A DNA stretch of 64,000 bases from Comamonadaceae bacterium (GTDB lineage: Bacteria; Pseudomonadota; Gammaproteobacteria; Burkholderiales; Burkholderiaceae_C). Where the stretch lies: assembly GCA_013297985.1 (NCBI GenBank), contig JAAFIY010000003.1, positions 20,327 to 84,326 of the forward strand. Direction: 5' to 3'. This document shows positions 10,123 to 24,166 of the stretch, one piece after another. Positions within the stretch are counted from its first letter, which is position 1, and each line of letters starts with the position of its first letter. The notes below the pieces were generated by a model that saw nothing but the letters and a program-made list of their open reading frames with translations, made no database searches and was not told the origin of the DNA. The position numbers were made by a program, and so were the translations under genes.

Positions 10123-10776
10123 TCAACGGGCGCCCAGCGAATTGGCCAGCCACGGCATGCGGGCGATGCGCTGTGCTTCAAAGCTGCGGATGGTGTCGGC
10201 GTGCTGCAGCGTCAGGCCAATGTCGTCTAGGCCGTTGAGCAGGCAGTGCTTGCGAAACGGCTCCACCTCAAACGGCAGCTCGGTGCCGTCGGGCTTGACC
10301 ACCACCTGGCGGCCCAAGTCGATGGTGAGTTTGTAGCCAGGGAAGGCCGCGACGTCGTCAAACAGGCGCGCCACCACCGCTTCGGGCAGCGCAATGGGCA
10401 GCAGTCCGTTTTTGAAGCAGTTGTTAAAGAAGATGTCGGCGTAGCTAGGTGCAATCAGCGCGCGAAAGCCGTATTGGTCAATGGCCCACGGCGCGTGCTC
10501 GCGGCTAGAGCCACAGCCAAAGTTTTTGCGCGCCAACAGCACACTGGCGCCGCTGTAGCGCGGCTGGTTTAGCACGAAGTCGGGGTTGGGTTTGCGACTG
10601 GCCAAGTCTTGGCCTGGAAAGCCAGGATCCAGATAGCGCCACTGGTCAAACAAATTGGGCCCAAAGCCGGTTTTGCGGATGGACTTGAGGAATTGCTTGG
10701 GGATGATGGCGTCGGTGTCCACGTTTTCGCGGTCCATGGGCGCCACCAGCCCGGTGTGAAGGGTGAAGGGGGTCAT
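10123..10776 (-). CDS. leuD: 3-isopropylmalate dehydratase small subunit
   Basis: [27 protein letters not shown] motifs. Confidence 0.96.
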   Translation of the reverse strand: MTPFTLHTGLVAPMDRENVDTDAIIPKQFLKSIRKTGFGPNLFDQWRYLDPGFPGQDLASRKPNPDFVLNQPRYSGASVLLARKNFGCGSSREHAPWAIDQYGFRALIAPSYADIFFNNCFKNGLLPIALPEAVVARLFDDVAAFPGYKLTIDLGRQVVVKPDGTELPFEVEPFRKHCLLNGLDDIGLTLQHADTIRSFEAQRIARMPWLANSLGAR

Positions 10777-10908
10777 TTAGCGTCGGCCTGCGTCTTCAAT
10801 TTTTTGGCCACCGCGCTGGATGTCTTTGCCCAAGCCGGCCACCGTGTTACAGCCCGCCAGCCCAATCAGCACGGCGGCGACGGCGACAAAGCGAATGAGT
10901 GTGTTCAT
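10777..10908 (-). CDS. Entericidin A/B-like small lipoprotein (43 aa)
   Basis: Reverse translation MNTLIRFVAVAAVLIGLAGCNTVAGLGKDIQRGGQKIEDAGRR; lipobox LAGC; below the ORF-track length cutoff. Confidence 0.88.
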   Translation of the reverse strand: MNTLIRFVAVAAVLIGLAGCNTVAGLGKDIQRGGQKIEDAGRR

Positions 10909-10926
10909 AGTGCCAAAGGCTCCTGG

Positions 10927-12378
10927 TCAGCTAAAGCGACGCACGTCCACAAAATGCCCATGGATGGCCGCCGCTGCTGCCATGGCGGGGCTGACCAAAT
11001 GGGTGCGGCCGCCTGCGCCTTGGCGGCCTTCAAAGTTGCGGTTGCTGGTGCTGGCGCAGCGCTCGCCGGGCTCCAGCCGGTCGGCGTTCATGGCCAGGCA
11101 CATGCTGCAGCCGGGCTGGCGCCATTCAAAGCCGGCCGCAGTAAAGATCTCGTGCAGGCCTTCCGATTCGGCCTGCGCCTTTACCAAGCCTGAACCCGGC
11201 ACCACGATGGCCAGCTTCACATTGCGCGCCACCTTTTGGCCCAGGCGTTTGACCACCGCTGCGGCTTCGCGCATGTCTTCAATGCGGCTGTTGGTGCAGC
11301 TGCCAATGAAGACTTTGTCGATAGTGATGTCGGTGATGGGCTTGCCCGGTTGCAGGCCCATATAGGCCAAGGCGCGTTCAATGGCGCCGCGCTTGCTGTC
11401 GTCGCGTTCGCGTTCGGGGTCGGGCACGGTGCCGAGCACGTCCAGCACCATCTCAGGTGAAGTACCCCAGGTGACTTGGGGGCTGATCTGCGCGGCGTCC
11501 AACTCCACCACCGCGTCAAAGTGGGCGCCGGGGTCGCTGTGCAGGGTCCGCCAGTGGTTGGTGGCGGCGTCCCAATCGGGGCCGCCCACAAATTGGCCGG
11601 TGGCGGGGTCGGTGCCGGGGGCCATGGGACGGCCTTTGAGGTAGGCGATGGTTTTGTCGTCGGCCGCCACCAAGCCCGCGCGGGCGCCGGCCTCGATGGC
11701 CATGTTGCACACCGTCATGCGGCCTTCCATGCTGAGGGCGCGAATGGCGCTGCCTGCAAATTCAATGGTGTAGCCGGTGCCGCCTGCGGTGCCAATGCGG
11801 CCAATGATGGCCAGCACGATGTCTTTGGCAGTGCTTCCTTTGGGCAGGTGGCCCTCCACCCGCACCAGCAGGTTCTTGGCCTTTTTGGCAATGAGCGTTT
11901 GGGTGGCCAGCACGTGCTCGACCTCACTGGTGCCAATGCCATGCGCCAGGGCCGCAAACGCGCCGTGGGTGCTGGTGTGGCTGTCGCCGCACACCACGGT
12001 CATGCCCGGCAGGGTGGCGCCGGTCTCGGGCCCGATCACATGCACGATGCCCTGGCGCTTGTGCAAAAACGGAAAGTACGCCGCCGCGCCATATTGGGCG
12101 ATGTTGCTGTCTAGGGTGGTGATTTGCTCTTTGCTGATGGGGTCGGTGATGCCGTCGTAGCCGCGCTCCCAATCGGTGGTGGGGGTGTTGTGGTCGGCTG
12201 TGGCCACCACTGAGGTGATGCGCCACACCGGGCGCCCGGCCACGCGCAGGCCCTCAAACGCCTGCGGGCTGGTGACTTCATGCACCAGATGGCGGTCGAT
12301 GTAGAGCAAGGCGGTGCCGTCGGCCTCGGAGCGGACGACGTGTTCGTCCCAGATCTTGTCGTAGAGGGTGCGGGCCAC
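10927..12378 (-). CDS. leuC: 3-isopropylmalate dehydratase large subunit
   Basis: [48 protein letters not shown] motifs. Confidence 0.97.
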   Translation of the reverse strand: MARTLYDKIWDEHVVRSEADGTALLYIDRHLVHEVTSPQAFEGLRVAGRPVWRITSVVATADHNTPTTDWERGYDGITDPISKEQITTLDSNIAQYGAAAYFPFLHKRQGIVHVIGPETGATLPGMTVVCGDSHTSTHGAFAALAHGIGTSEVEHVLATQTLIAKKAKNLLVRVEGHLPKGSTAKDIVLAIIGRIGTAGGTGYTIEFAGSAIRALSMEGRMTVCNMAIEAGARAGLVAADDKTIAYLKGRPMAPGTDPATGQFVGGPDWDAATNHWRTLHSDPGAHFDAVVELDAAQISPQVTWGTSPEMVLDVLGTVPDPERERDDSKRGAIERALAYMGLQPGKPITDITIDKVFIGSCTNSRIEDMREAAAVVKRLGQKVARNVKLAIVVPGSGLVKAQAESEGLHEIFTAAGFEWRQPGCSMCLAMNADRLEPGERCASTSNRNFEGRQGAGGRTHLVSPAMAAAAAIHGHFVDVRRFS

Positions 12379-12474
12379 GGGGGCGGTCTCCTGCGTAGAT
12401 AAACCTAGATGCGGGCTGATTCTAGAAAACCGAGCCTAAGCGGTATGGCGTGGCTGCTGGGTAGCACCCACGAT

Positions 12475-12532
12475 TTGCTACAAAATAAAGAGCTGCTTAG
12501 GCAGATAAATAGGGCGCTTCAGACCGGTTTGA
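12475..12532 (+). repeat. Dispersed palindromic repeat, leuC/gltA intergenic
   Basis: TTGCTACAAAATAAAGAGCTGCTTAGGCAGATAAATAGGGCGCTTCAGACCGGTTTG. Confidence 0.8.
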
Positions 12533-12540
12533 AAGAAAAA

Positions 12541-12565
12541 AACCCGCCGAGATCGTCGGCGGGCT
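12541..12565 (-). terminator. Rho-independent terminator downstream of gltA
   Basis: Minus strand CCCGCCGA-CGATC-TCGGCGGG followed by a T run. Confidence 0.8.
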
Positions 12566-12621
12566 TTGGGTGCGCTGCAAGACCCGGCGACGCCACTGGC
12601 GCCGCATCGCCTTGGGCCCAA

Positions 12622-13932
12622 TCAGCGCTGGGCCAAGGGCTTGACGTTGCGGGGTACGGAGCCGGTGAACAACTGGCGCGGGCGGCCAATTTTGTACTCA
12701 GGGTCGGCAATCATTTCATTGAGCTGCGCGATCCAGCCCACCGTGCGGGCCAGGGCAAAGATACCGGTGAACAGCTTCACCGGAATGCCAATGGCGCGCT
12801 GAACGATGCCGCTGTAGAAGTCCACATTGGGGTAGAGCTTGCGCTGCACGAAGTAGTCGTCTTCCAGCGCAATGCGTTCGAGTTCCTTGGCCAACTTGAA
12901 CAACGGGTCATTGGCCAGGCCCAGTTCATTGAGCACTTCGTTGCAAGTCTCTTGCATGAGCTTGGCGCGCGGGTCGTAGTTTTTGTACACCCGGTGGCCA
13001 AAGCCCATCAGGCGCACGCCTGAGTTTTTGTCTTTGACCTGGTTCATGAACTCACCCACCTTGGCCACGCCGCCCATGGCCTGGATTTCTTCCAGCATGT
13101 TCAGGCAGGCTTCGTTGGCGCCACCGTGGGCAGGGCCCCACAGGCAAGCCACGCCAGCGGCAATGGCGGCAAACGGGTTGGTGCCCGAGCTGCCGCACAG
13201 GCGCACCGTGCTGGTGGACGCATTTTGCTCGTGGTCAGCATGCAGGATAAAGATGCGGTCTAGCGCGCGCTCGAGCACCGGGTTGACTTTGTAGTCCTCG
13301 CACGGCGTGGCAAACATCATGCGCAAGAAGTTGCCGCTGTAGCTCAGGTCATTCTTGGGATAGATGTAGGGCTGCCCCGCGCTGTACTTGTAGGCCATGG
13401 CCACCAGCGTGGGCATCTTGGCGATCAGGCGCACCGCTGAGATGTCGCGGTGCTCGGCGTTGTTGATGTCGGTGCTGTCGTGATAGAAGGCCGACAAGGC
13501 CCCCACCAAGCCCGTCATGATGGCCATGGGGTGGGCGTCGCGGCGAAAGCCGCGCAAGAAAAACTGCATCTGCTCGTTGACCATGGTGTGCATGGTCACG
13601 CGCTTGGTGAAATCAGCCTTTTGCTCAACATTAGGCAGCTCACCGTACAGCAGCAGGTGGCAGGTTTCCATGAAGTCGCAGCTGGTGGCCAGTTGCTCAA
13701 TGGGATAGCCGCGATAGAGCAATTCACCCTTGTCGCCATCGATGTAGGTGATGGCCGACTGGCACGCCGCCGTAGACAGAAAGCCCGGGTCATAAGTGAA
13801 CATGCCCGTTTGTGCGTACAGCTTGCGGATATCAATGACATCAGGGCCCACCGCGCCCGAATACACCGGCATTTCGACGCTGGGCTTGCCGTTGCTGAAC
13901 GACAGCGTGGCTTTGTTGTCTGCGAGTTTCAT
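12622..13932 (-). CDS. gltA: Citrate synthase (type II)
   Basis: [46 protein letters not shown]. Confidence 0.97.
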   Translation of the reverse strand: MKLADNKATLSFSNGKPSVEMPVYSGAVGPDVIDIRKLYAQTGMFTYDPGFLSTAACQSAITYIDGDKGELLYRGYPIEQLATSCDFMETCHLLLYGELPNVEQKADFTKRVTMHTMVNEQMQFFLRGFRRDAHPMAIMTGLVGALSAFYHDSTDINNAEHRDISAVRLIAKMPTLVAMAYKYSAGQPYIYPKNDLSYSGNFLRMMFATPCEDYKVNPVLERALDRIFILHADHEQNASTSTVRLCGSSGTNPFAAIAAGVACLWGPAHGGANEACLNMLEEIQAMGGVAKVGEFMNQVKDKNSGVRLMGFGHRVYKNYDPRAKLMQETCNEVLNELGLANDPLFKLAKELERIALEDDYFVQRKLYPNVDFYSGIVQRAIGIPVKLFTGIFALARTVGWIAQLNEMIADPEYKIGRPRQLFTGSVPRNVKPLAQR

Positions 13933-14246
13933 GAGGCTTTCCTTTGCAGCAGTTCGATCAGTTGTGTGCCTTCGGGGGAATCAAAGCGGCCGTCTTCGAC
14001 CTGCGCGAGCGAACGCCGCGACAGCAGCACGTCGAGCAAGTCGTTATCGGTCATGTCCATCAGGCCGCCCAGCGTGCCCGCTTGCCCTTGCGTGAGGCTG
14101 TCACCTTGGCGGGCCAAGAAGCGTTCGATCAAGAGATCGTTTTCTAGCATGCCGCGGCGGCAGCGCCAGCGCAGGCGGCTGAGCGTGCGTTCATCCACCG
14201 GCTGACCTGCGGGGTCGGCCGGGGCGATGGGGGTGTCAACAAGCAC
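13929..14246 (-). CDS. sdhE: Succinate dehydrogenase assembly factor 2 (FAD assembly, SdhE/CptB)
   Basis: [20 protein letters not shown]; between gltA and sdhB. Confidence 0.88.
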   Translation of the reverse strand: MLVDTPIAPADPAGQPVDERTLSRLRWRCRRGMLENDLLIERFLARQGDSLTQGQAGTLGGLMDMTDNDLLDVLLSRRSLAQVEDGRFDSPEGTQLIELLQRKAS

Positions 14247-14291
14247 GGTGGGACGGCGTTTGCATCGACGGATGGAGCGAGCGTGGCAAGG

Positions 14292-14996
14292 TCAAACCGT
14301 GCGCAGCACCATCATTTCTTTGATCTTGCCGATAGCCTTGGTGGGGTTGAGACCCTTGGGGCACACATCGACGCAGTTCATGATGGTGTGGCAACGAAAG
14401 AGCCGGTACGGGTCTTCCAGGTTGTCCAGCCGTTCGGCGGTAGCTTGGTCACGGCTGTCGGCGATAAAGCGATAGGCCTGTAACAGGCCCGCTGGGCCCA
14501 CAAACTTGTCGGGGTTCCACCAAAAGCTGGGGCAGCTTGTGCTGCAGCTCGCGCACAGAATGCATTCGTACAAGCCATTGAGCTCTTCGCGCTCTTCGGG
14601 GCTTTGCAGGCGTTCTTTTTCGGGCGGGGCGGTTTCGTTGACCAGATACGGCTTGACGCTGTGGTATTGCTTGAAGAACTGCGTCATGTCCACGATCAAA
14701 TCGCGAATGACGGGCAGCCCCGGCAGTGGTTTCAAGACGATGGGGTCTTTCAACTGACGCATGTTGGTCAGGCAGGCAAGACCGTTTTTGCCGTTGATGT
14801 TCATTGCGTCAGAGCCACACACGCCTTCGCGGCATGAGCGCCGAAAGGACAGCGTGGGGTCTTGCGCTTTGAGCTTCATCAGCGCGTCAAGCAGCATGCG
14901 TTCGTTGCCGTCTAGCTCAATCTCGATCGTTTGCATCCGCGGCTTGGCATCCACGTCCGGGTCATAGCGGTAGATCTTGAAGGTGCGTTTTTGCAT
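14292..14996 (-). CDS. sdhB: Succinate dehydrogenase iron-sulfur subunit
   Basis: [38 protein letters not shown]. Confidence 0.97.
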   Translation of the reverse strand: MQKRTFKIYRYDPDVDAKPRMQTIEIELDGNERMLLDALMKLKAQDPTLSFRRSCREGVCGSDAMNINGKNGLACLTNMRQLKDPIVLKPLPGLPVIRDLIVDMTQFFKQYHSVKPYLVNETAPPEKERLQSPEEREELNGLYECILCASCSTSCPSFWWNPDKFVGPAGLLQAYRFIADSRDQATAERLDNLEDPYRLFRCHTIMNCVDVCPKGLNPTKAIGKIKEMMVLRTV

Positions 14997-15085
14997 GGTC
15001 TTCTTCTCAGGCAGAGTCTCTGGCGACTTGGGCGACGGAAGATGCCGTCAACAACGTGCAATCAACAACAAAAGGCAAACACAGA

Positions 15086-16894
15086 TCAGAACGTGCGCAC
15101 CTTGGGCGGCACGCTTTCAACCGTCAGGGGTTTGAGCTTGACGGGTTTGTAGTCGAGTCGATTGCCCTCGGAATACCACAGGCTGTGGCGCATCCAGTTG
15201 GCGTCGTCACGGCCCACCGGAGCGACCGGGTCGTCTGCGGGGCGTTCGTAGTCTTTCACCGTGTGGGCGCCACGGCATTCCTTACGGGCGGCGGCTGATT
15301 CGATGGTGGCCTGAGCAGACTCGATCAGGTTTTCCACTTCCAGCGCTTCAATGCGGGCGGTGTTGAACACCAGCGACTTGTCTTTGAGCTCAATGGCGCC
15401 CACGCGCTCACGCAGCGCTTTGATTTTGCGCACGCCCTCGTCCATGCTGGCCTGGGTGCGAAACACGCCCGCGTGCAGTTGCATGCTGGCGCGGATGTCG
15501 TTGGCCACGTCTTGGGCGTATTCGCCTTTGGCGCGGGTGTCCAGGCGATTCAGGCGCTCCAAGCTCAGGTCAGCGGCACCGGCCGGCAGCGGCTTGTGTG
15601 AACGGGTCTTGAGGTTGTAGTCCACGATGTGGTTGCCCGCCGCGCGGCCAAACACCAGCAAATCCAGCAGTGAATTGGTGCCCAGGCGGTTGGCACCGTG
15701 CACGCTGACACAAGAGCATTCGCCCACCGCATACAAGCCGTTGATGATGGCGTTGTGGTCACCACCCTTTTGCATCACCACCTGGCCATGGATGTTGGTG
15801 GGAATGCCGCCCATTTGGTAGTGGATGGTGGGCACCACCGGAATCGGCTCTTTGGTGATGTCGACGTTGGCAAAGTTAATGCCAATTTCGTACACCGAAG
15901 GCAGGCGCTTGTGGATGGTCTCGGCACCCAAGTGGTCCAACTTGAGCAGCACGTAGTCTTTGTTGGGGCCGCAGCCCCGGCCTTCTTTGATTTCTTGGTC
16001 CATGGAGCGCGACACAAAGTCACGCGGGGCCAAATCTTTCAAAGTGGGCGCATAGCGCTCCATGAAGCGTTCGCCATTGCTGTTGAGCAAAATGGCCCCT
16101 TCGCCTCGGCAGCCTTCGGTGAGCAGCACGCCCGCACCGGCCACGCCGGTGGGGTGAAACTGCCAAAACTCCATGTCTTCCAGCGCAATGCCCGCACGGG
16201 CGGCCATGCCCAAGCCGTCACCGGTGTTGATGAAGGCGTTGGTGCTGGCGGCATAAATACGGCCCGCGCCGCCGGTGGCCAACAGCACGGTTTTGGCGTG
16301 CAGCACATGCACGTCGCCGGTTTCCATCTCAAGGGCGGTAACGCCCACGCAGTCGCCGTCGGCGTCGCGGATCAAATCAAGCGCCATCCACTCCACAAAG
16401 AAGTTGGTGCGCGCCGCCACGTTTTGCTGATACAGCGTGTGCAGCATGGCGTGGCCGGTGCGGTCGGCCGCCGCGCAGGCGCGCTGCACGGGCTTTTCGC
16501 CGTAATTGGCGGTGTGGCCGCCAAAGGGGCGCTGATAGATGGTGCCGTCGGGGTTGCGGTCAAAGGGCATGCCCATGTGCTCCAACTCGTACACCACTTT
16601 GGGTGCTTCGCGGCACATGAATTCAATCGCGTCTTGGTCGCCCAGCCAGTCGCTGCCCTTCACCGTGTCGTAGAAGTGGTAATGCCAGTTGTCCTCTGAC
16701 ATATTGCCCAAGCTGGCACCGATGCCGCCCTGCGCGGCCACCGTGTGCGAGCGGGTGGGAAACACTTTAGACAGCACCGCCACGTTCAGCCCCGCACGCG
16801 CCAACTGCAGCGAAGCGCGCATGCCTGAGCCGCCTGCGCCCACGATCACCACATCGAACTTGCGGGTGGTGACGTCTTCTTTCTTGAATCCCAT
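15086..16894 (-). CDS. sdhA: Succinate dehydrogenase flavoprotein subunit
   Basis: DVVIVGAGGSGMRASLQLA, SHTVAAQGGIGASLGN, VHGANRLGTNSLLDLLVFGR. Confidence 0.97.
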   Translation of the reverse strand: MGFKKEDVTTRKFDVVIVGAGGSGMRASLQLARAGLNVAVLSKVFPTRSHTVAAQGGIGASLGNMSEDNWHYHFYDTVKGSDWLGDQDAIEFMCREAPKVVYELEHMGMPFDRNPDGTIYQRPFGGHTANYGEKPVQRACAAADRTGHAMLHTLYQQNVAARTNFFVEWMALDLIRDADGDCVGVTALEMETGDVHVLHAKTVLLATGGAGRIYAASTNAFINTGDGLGMAARAGIALEDMEFWQFHPTGVAGAGVLLTEGCRGEGAILLNSNGERFMERYAPTLKDLAPRDFVSRSMDQEIKEGRGCGPNKDYVLLKLDHLGAETIHKRLPSVYEIGINFANVDITKEPIPVVPTIHYQMGGIPTNIHGQVVMQKGGDHNAIINGLYAVGECSCVSVHGANRLGTNSLLDLLVFGRAAGNHIVDYNLKTRSHKPLPAGAADLSLERLNRLDTRAKGEYAQDVANDIRASMQLHAGVFRTQASMDEGVRKIKALRERVGAIELKDKSLVFNTARIEALEVENLIESAQATIESAAARKECRGAHTVKDYERPADDPVAPVGRDDANWMRHSLWYSEGNRLDYKPVKLKPLTVESVPPKVRTF

Positions 16895-16932
16895 GGTTCA
16901 ATGCCTCTTATCAAGATGAGCTTGTGCGCGCC

Positions 16933-17298
16933 CTATAGCCGCCAAAGCACTTGCACGGACCAACCCGCGCATCCCACCAACCAGGCGATGGTGAAAACCT
17001 GCAGCCCCAGGCGCACGCCCACGGGCTTGACGTAGTCCATCCACACATCGCGCATGCCCACCCACACGTGGTAGAGCAGCGAAACAATCACGACGAAGGT
17101 GAGCACCTTCATCCACTGGGCCGCAAAGATGCCGGCCCATTTGTCGTAGCCGATGGGGCCGCTCGAAAACAACACCTGCGCCAGCACCACCAGGGTGAAC
17201 AGCGCCATCAATACGGCGGTGATGCGCTGGCTGAGCCAGTCGCGCAAGCCGTAGTGCGCCCCTACGACGATTCGCTTGGAACCATAGTTGACTGCCAT
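16933..17298 (-). CDS. sdhD: Succinate dehydrogenase membrane anchor subunit
   Basis: YGLRDWLSQRITAVLMALFT plus three TM segments; sdh context. Confidence 0.88.
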   Translation of the reverse strand: MAVNYGSKRIVVGAHYGLRDWLSQRITAVLMALFTLVVLAQVLFSSGPIGYDKWAGIFAAQWMKVLTFVVIVSLLYHVWVGMRDVWMDYVKPVGVRLGLQVFTIAWLVGCAGWSVQVLWRL

Positions 17299-17334
17299 CG
17301 CTGCGTCCTTCTCCGGGAATCTGCAAGAAACCGT

Positions 17335-17392
17335 TTGCTACAAAAAATATAGCTGTCTGCGCTTTATTTAAGGGCGCTACAGCGGTATTGCC
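17335..17392 (+). repeat. Dispersed palindromic repeat, sdhD/sdhC intergenic
   Basis: TTGCTACAAAAAATATAGCTGTCTGCGCTTTATTTAAGGGCGCTACAGCGGTATTG. Confidence 0.8.
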
Positions 17393-17417
17393 TTTAAAAA
17401 GCTGGGGCCGATAACGC

Positions 17418-17858
17418 TCAGTACAAGCCAAACAGCTTGGCACCCAGCGCCAGCGTGAGCAGCACGCTCAAGCCCAGCGTGGCCTTGGCCGACCACTCGC
17501 CCACCTCTTTGGTGACAGCGTGGGTGGCGTCCATCCACAAGTGCCGCACGCCGGCAATGAAGTGGTGCAAAAACGCCCAGATCAGCGCCAGCGCCACCAG
17601 CTTGAAGATCCAGCCCGGCAAGCCCCACACACCGGCGTTGAACAGGGACGTGAATCGTGCAAAAGAAATTTCAGACGACACCGAGGTGTCAAACATCCAG
17701 ATGATGAAAGGCATCAACAGGAACATGAGCACGCCACTCACGCGGTGCAAGATCGACACAAAACCGGCCGCGGGCAGGCGGTAAGAGGTCAGGTCGGCAA
17801 AGACGTTCAGGTTGCGAAACTGCGGCCGAGCCGCAGCGGCCTTGGGGACGTTGCTCAT
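17418..17858 (-). CDS. sdhC: Succinate dehydrogenase cytochrome b556 subunit
   Basis: YRLPAAGFVSILHRVSGVLMF, HHFIAGVRHLWMDATH. Confidence 0.92.
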   Translation of the reverse strand: MSNVPKAAAARPQFRNLNVFADLTSYRLPAAGFVSILHRVSGVLMFLLMPFIIWMFDTSVSSEISFARFTSLFNAGVWGLPGWIFKLVALALIWAFLHHFIAGVRHLWMDATHAVTKEVGEWSAKATLGLSVLLTLALGAKLFGLY

Positions 17859-18043
17859 GATTTGGAATGCTTCAATGGGTTGGTGGGGGCCACGCAGCGC
17901 GTGGGGCGGGTAGATGTAGGTGTAATGGCCGCCGCTGTGGGCGCCAGATGGCGCCAGCAATAGAACCCACCAAAAATTCTATTGCATTGCAGCACCGCCC
18001 AAGCCGCCTTTCGCCACAAATGCGGGGCGCAAGCCGCTTGGGA

Positions 18044-18820
18044 TCAGTTGAGTTCGTTGAAATAGTGGTGCGTATCGGTGCGATACAGCCCTCGGCGCAG
18101 CTCCATCGGGGCGTCGTTGTAGGTAAAAGTGAGCCTTTCCACGCTCAACAGGGGTTCTGCAGGCCGCACCTGCAGCAACTCGGCTTGTTCGGCGTCGGCT
18201 TGCACGGCGCGAATGCGTTCGGTGGCACGCACCATGCGCACGCCAAAGTCTTGCTCAAACAGGGCGTAGGTGGGGCCGCTGTAGGCCGCCAAGCGCTCGA
18301 CTGACAGGCCTTTGAAGGCGGCGGCGCTCAGCCAGATGTCTTCCAAAATGGTGGGCGTGCCTGCCAAGGCCAGCAGTCGGCGCACTTGCAGCACGCTGTC
18401 GCCGGTGCGCAAGCCCAGCTGGCGGGCGAGCTCGGCCGGGGCCCGCAGCTTTTTCAGGTCATGCATCAGGCGCTGGGTGGGGCCTTCGTCGGCGGCTTCG
18501 CCCGCATCAGGCCGCAGCCGCAGAAAGCGGTACTGCACGCCGCGTTCGGCATGGGTGGCCACAAAGGTGCCGCGGCCTTGGCGGCGCACCAGCAGGTGGT
18601 CAGCCGCCAGTTCATCGATGGCTTTGCGCACCGTGCCTTGGCTGACTTTGAAGCGGGCGGCCAAGTCGAATTCAGACGGAATGACCTCGCCAGGCTTCCA
18701 TTCAGCATCTTGCAGGCTTTGCAGCAGCAATGCCTTGATCTGCTGGTACAGCGGGCTAAAGGCTGGCGCAACACCGACGCCGGTGGGTGGGTCTTGCAGG
18801 GTTGATGCAGATGCGGGCAT
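18044..18820 (-). CDS. GntR-family (HutC subfamily) transcriptional regulator
   Basis: wHTH GEVIPSEFDLAARFKVSQGTVRKAIDELAADHLLVRRQGRGTFV; UTRA-like C-term; divergent from mdh. Confidence 0.9.
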   Translation of the reverse strand: MPASASTLQDPPTGVGVAPAFSPLYQQIKALLLQSLQDAEWKPGEVIPSEFDLAARFKVSQGTVRKAIDELAADHLLVRRQGRGTFVATHAERGVQYRFLRLRPDAGEAADEGPTQRLMHDLKKLRAPAELARQLGLRTGDSVLQVRRLLALAGTPTILEDIWLSAAAFKGLSVERLAAYSGPTYALFEQDFGVRMVRATERIRAVQADAEQAELLQVRPAEPLLSVERLTFTYNDAPMELRRGLYRTDTHHYFNELN

Positions 18821-18952
18821 GGGGGCGTGCAAAAGGTGGCGCGGGGCGTTTTGGCCAGCGGCGCAGCGCCTACCCGCAGGTGGCGGGTGCATGTGGCGGG
18901 TGCGTGTGGCGCGGGCGCCCGGCGTGTGGACTGACGCGATGCTGCGGATGTT

Positions 18953-18973
18953 ATCTTATATAAGACATAAGAC
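18953..18973. promoter_or_regulatory. Candidate GntR operator: palindrome TCTTATATAAGA plus an extra ATAAGAC half site
   Basis: ATCTTATATAAGACATAAGAC in the divergent GntR/mdh intergenic region. Confidence 0.6.
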
Positions 18974-19056
18974 AAAGCGGCAGATGCCGCCTGTGCCTCG
19001 CTACACTTCGCAGCCAGTTTTCGTCGTCCATCACTGCGCTTTTCAGGAGCCTTCCC

Positions 19057-20043
<987 letters not shown>

Positions 20044-20052
20044 GCGCACCGC

Positions 20053-21093
20053 GTGTCGATGTCGGCAACAGCCCCAGGCGCCGCGCAAGCCGCTGCGCTT
20101 GGCGTTGACCTGCATCCCGCCCAAGTGCTGCGCGAGGCCGGTACCCGTTTGGGGGCCTTGCCGGTGGTAGACCACTACTGCGGCACCGAAGCCCGCATGC
20201 AGCGGGCGCTGGCCTTGCAGCAGCAACTGCACGCGGAGTTTGGCGCGGCGGTCATGGACGTCACTCTGGATTGCGAAGACGGCGCCGCCGCTGGGGCGGA
20301 AGCAGGCCATGCCGAACGGGTGGCGCAACTCGCCTTGCACGCCGCACCCACTGCCCGCGTGGCCGCTAGGGTGCATGCGGTCGACCACCCCGCCTTTGCG
20401 GCCGATGTGGCCACCATCGTGGGTACGGCGGGCCATCGGCTGGTGCATTTGATGGTGCCCAAGGTGGAATCGGTGGCCGATGTGGATCAGGCCGTGCAAG
20501 CGGTGGCGCGTGCGGGCCACCCTCGGCTGCCGCTGCATGTGCTGGTGGAATCAGCAAAAGCCGTGATGGCAGCGCCCGCGCTGGCGGCCCACCCGGCGGT
20601 GCATTCGATCAGCTTTGGGCTGATGGACTTTGTGAGCAGCTATGGCGGCGCAATTCCCGCGTCGGCCATGGGTGTGCAGGGGCAGTTTGCCCACCCGCTC
20701 GTGCGTCGCGCCAAGCTGGCCATTGCCGAGGCCTGCCATGCCTATGGCAAGGTACCTTCGCACTGCGTGGTGACTGAATTCAAAGATGCCGCAGCCCTGA
20801 GCCAAGCCGCCCGCACGGCGGCCCATGAGCTGGGCTATTTGCGGATGTGGAGCATCCACCCCGATCAGATTCAGCCTATCTTGGCCGCCTTTGCCCCGTC
20901 GGCGGATGAGTTGGCCCGTGCGGCGCAGGTGCTGCAGGCCGCGCACGCCGCGCAGTGGGGGCCGGTGGCAGTTGACGGGCAGTTACACGACCGCGCCAGC
21001 TACCGCTATTTTTGGCAGGTGCTGCAACGCGGCCAGCGCACCGGGCTGGCTTTGCCGCCGGGTGTTCAATGTTGGTTTACGGAGTCTGCGTGA
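20053..21093 (+). CDS. HpcH/HpaI aldolase / citrate lyase beta-like protein
   Basis: DVTLDCEDGAA, SFGLMDFVSSYGGAIP, SIHPDQIQPI; downstream of mdh. Confidence 0.85.
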   Translation: MSMSATAPGAAQAAALGVDLHPAQVLREAGTRLGALPVVDHYCGTEARMQRALALQQQLHAEFGAAVMDVTLDCEDGAAAGAEAGHAERVAQLALHAAPTARVAARVHAVDHPAFAADVATIVGTAGHRLVHLMVPKVESVADVDQAVQAVARAGHPRLPLHVLVESAKAVMAAPALAAHPAVHSISFGLMDFVSSYGGAIPASAMGVQGQFAHPLVRRAKLAIAEACHAYGKVPSHCVVTEFKDAAALSQAARTAAHELGYLRMWSIHPDQIQPILAAFAPSADELARAAQVLQAAHAAQWGPVAVDGQLHDRASYRYFWQVLQRGQRTGLALPPGVQCWFTESA

Positions 21094-21770
21094 TGACGAT
21101 TTGCAATCTGCGGGTTTGTTTGGCCTGTGCCACCCTGGCCAGCGCGCTGGCGCCCTGGGGTGTGGCCCATGCCCAATCGACCACCGCGCCCTCGGCCAAT
21201 CGGGCCGCAGCCGCGCCCAGCGGCGCCTCAGCCGCCCGTGAGCGGGTGGATGCGCGCAGCGCCCAGCGCCAAGCGGCCGCCGGCGCACAGGCGGCCACCA
21301 CCGCCTTGACCCCGGGCGAACTCGACGTGGCCCGGCGGGTAGAAACCGGTCGCTTTCCCTGCGAATTAGGCCAAGCGGTGGAGGTGCAGCCCGAAGGCCG
21401 TATTGCCGGCATGTTTGTGGTGACTTTGGGCAACCAGCGTTTTCGCATGCAACCGGTGGAGACCACCACCGGCGCCTTGCGGCTAGAAGACCCGCAGCGC
21501 GGCGGTGTGTGGCTGCAACTGGCCAACAAAAGCATGCTCATGAATCAAAAGCTGGGCCGCCGCTTGGCCGATGAATGCATGAGCCCGCAGCAAACCCGCG
21601 TGGCTGAGGCCATGAAGAACGCGCCCCCCGTCAACATCTTGGAGCCCGCACCCCCGCCACCGCCGCCATCACCGGCCGCTCAGCCGGTGCAAGGTGCACC
21701 GCAGGTGATCGTGACGCCGGTGCGCCCGGGCGGCATTGCGGCCGAGGGCATTCCAGGCGCCCGCGATTGA
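21093..21770 (+). CDS. Exported hypothetical protein, proline-rich C-terminus
   Basis: Signal peptide-like N-term; ATGA overlap with the upstream gene; PAPPPPPPSPAAQP tail. Confidence 0.7.
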   Translation: MTICNLRVCLACATLASALAPWGVAHAQSTTAPSANRAAAAPSGASAARERVDARSAQRQAAAGAQAATTALTPGELDVARRVETGRFPCELGQAVEVQPEGRIAGMFVVTLGNQRFRMQPVETTTGALRLEDPQRGGVWLQLANKSMLMNQKLGRRLADECMSPQQTRVAEAMKNAPPVNILEPAPPPPPPSPAAQPVQGAPQVIVTPVRPGGIAAEGIPGARD

Positions 21771-21822
21771 TGGGATGAGTGGCTGACAACTGAGTCAGCC
21801 CCGTCAGCCTCTTCAGCCCTAT

Positions 21823-21885
21823 CAGCTATAAAGTTGATAGCTAATTAGGCAGTCAAATCGGGCGCTACAGCCCGATTGGCTGAAA
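21823..21885 (+). repeat. Dispersed palindromic repeat between convergent genes
   Basis: CAGCTATAAAGTTGATAGCTAATTAGGCAGTCAAATCGGGCGCTACAGCCCGATTGGCTG. Confidence 0.8.
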
Positions 21886-21895
21886 ACCCCTGCGC

Positions 21896-24166
<2,271 letters not shown>

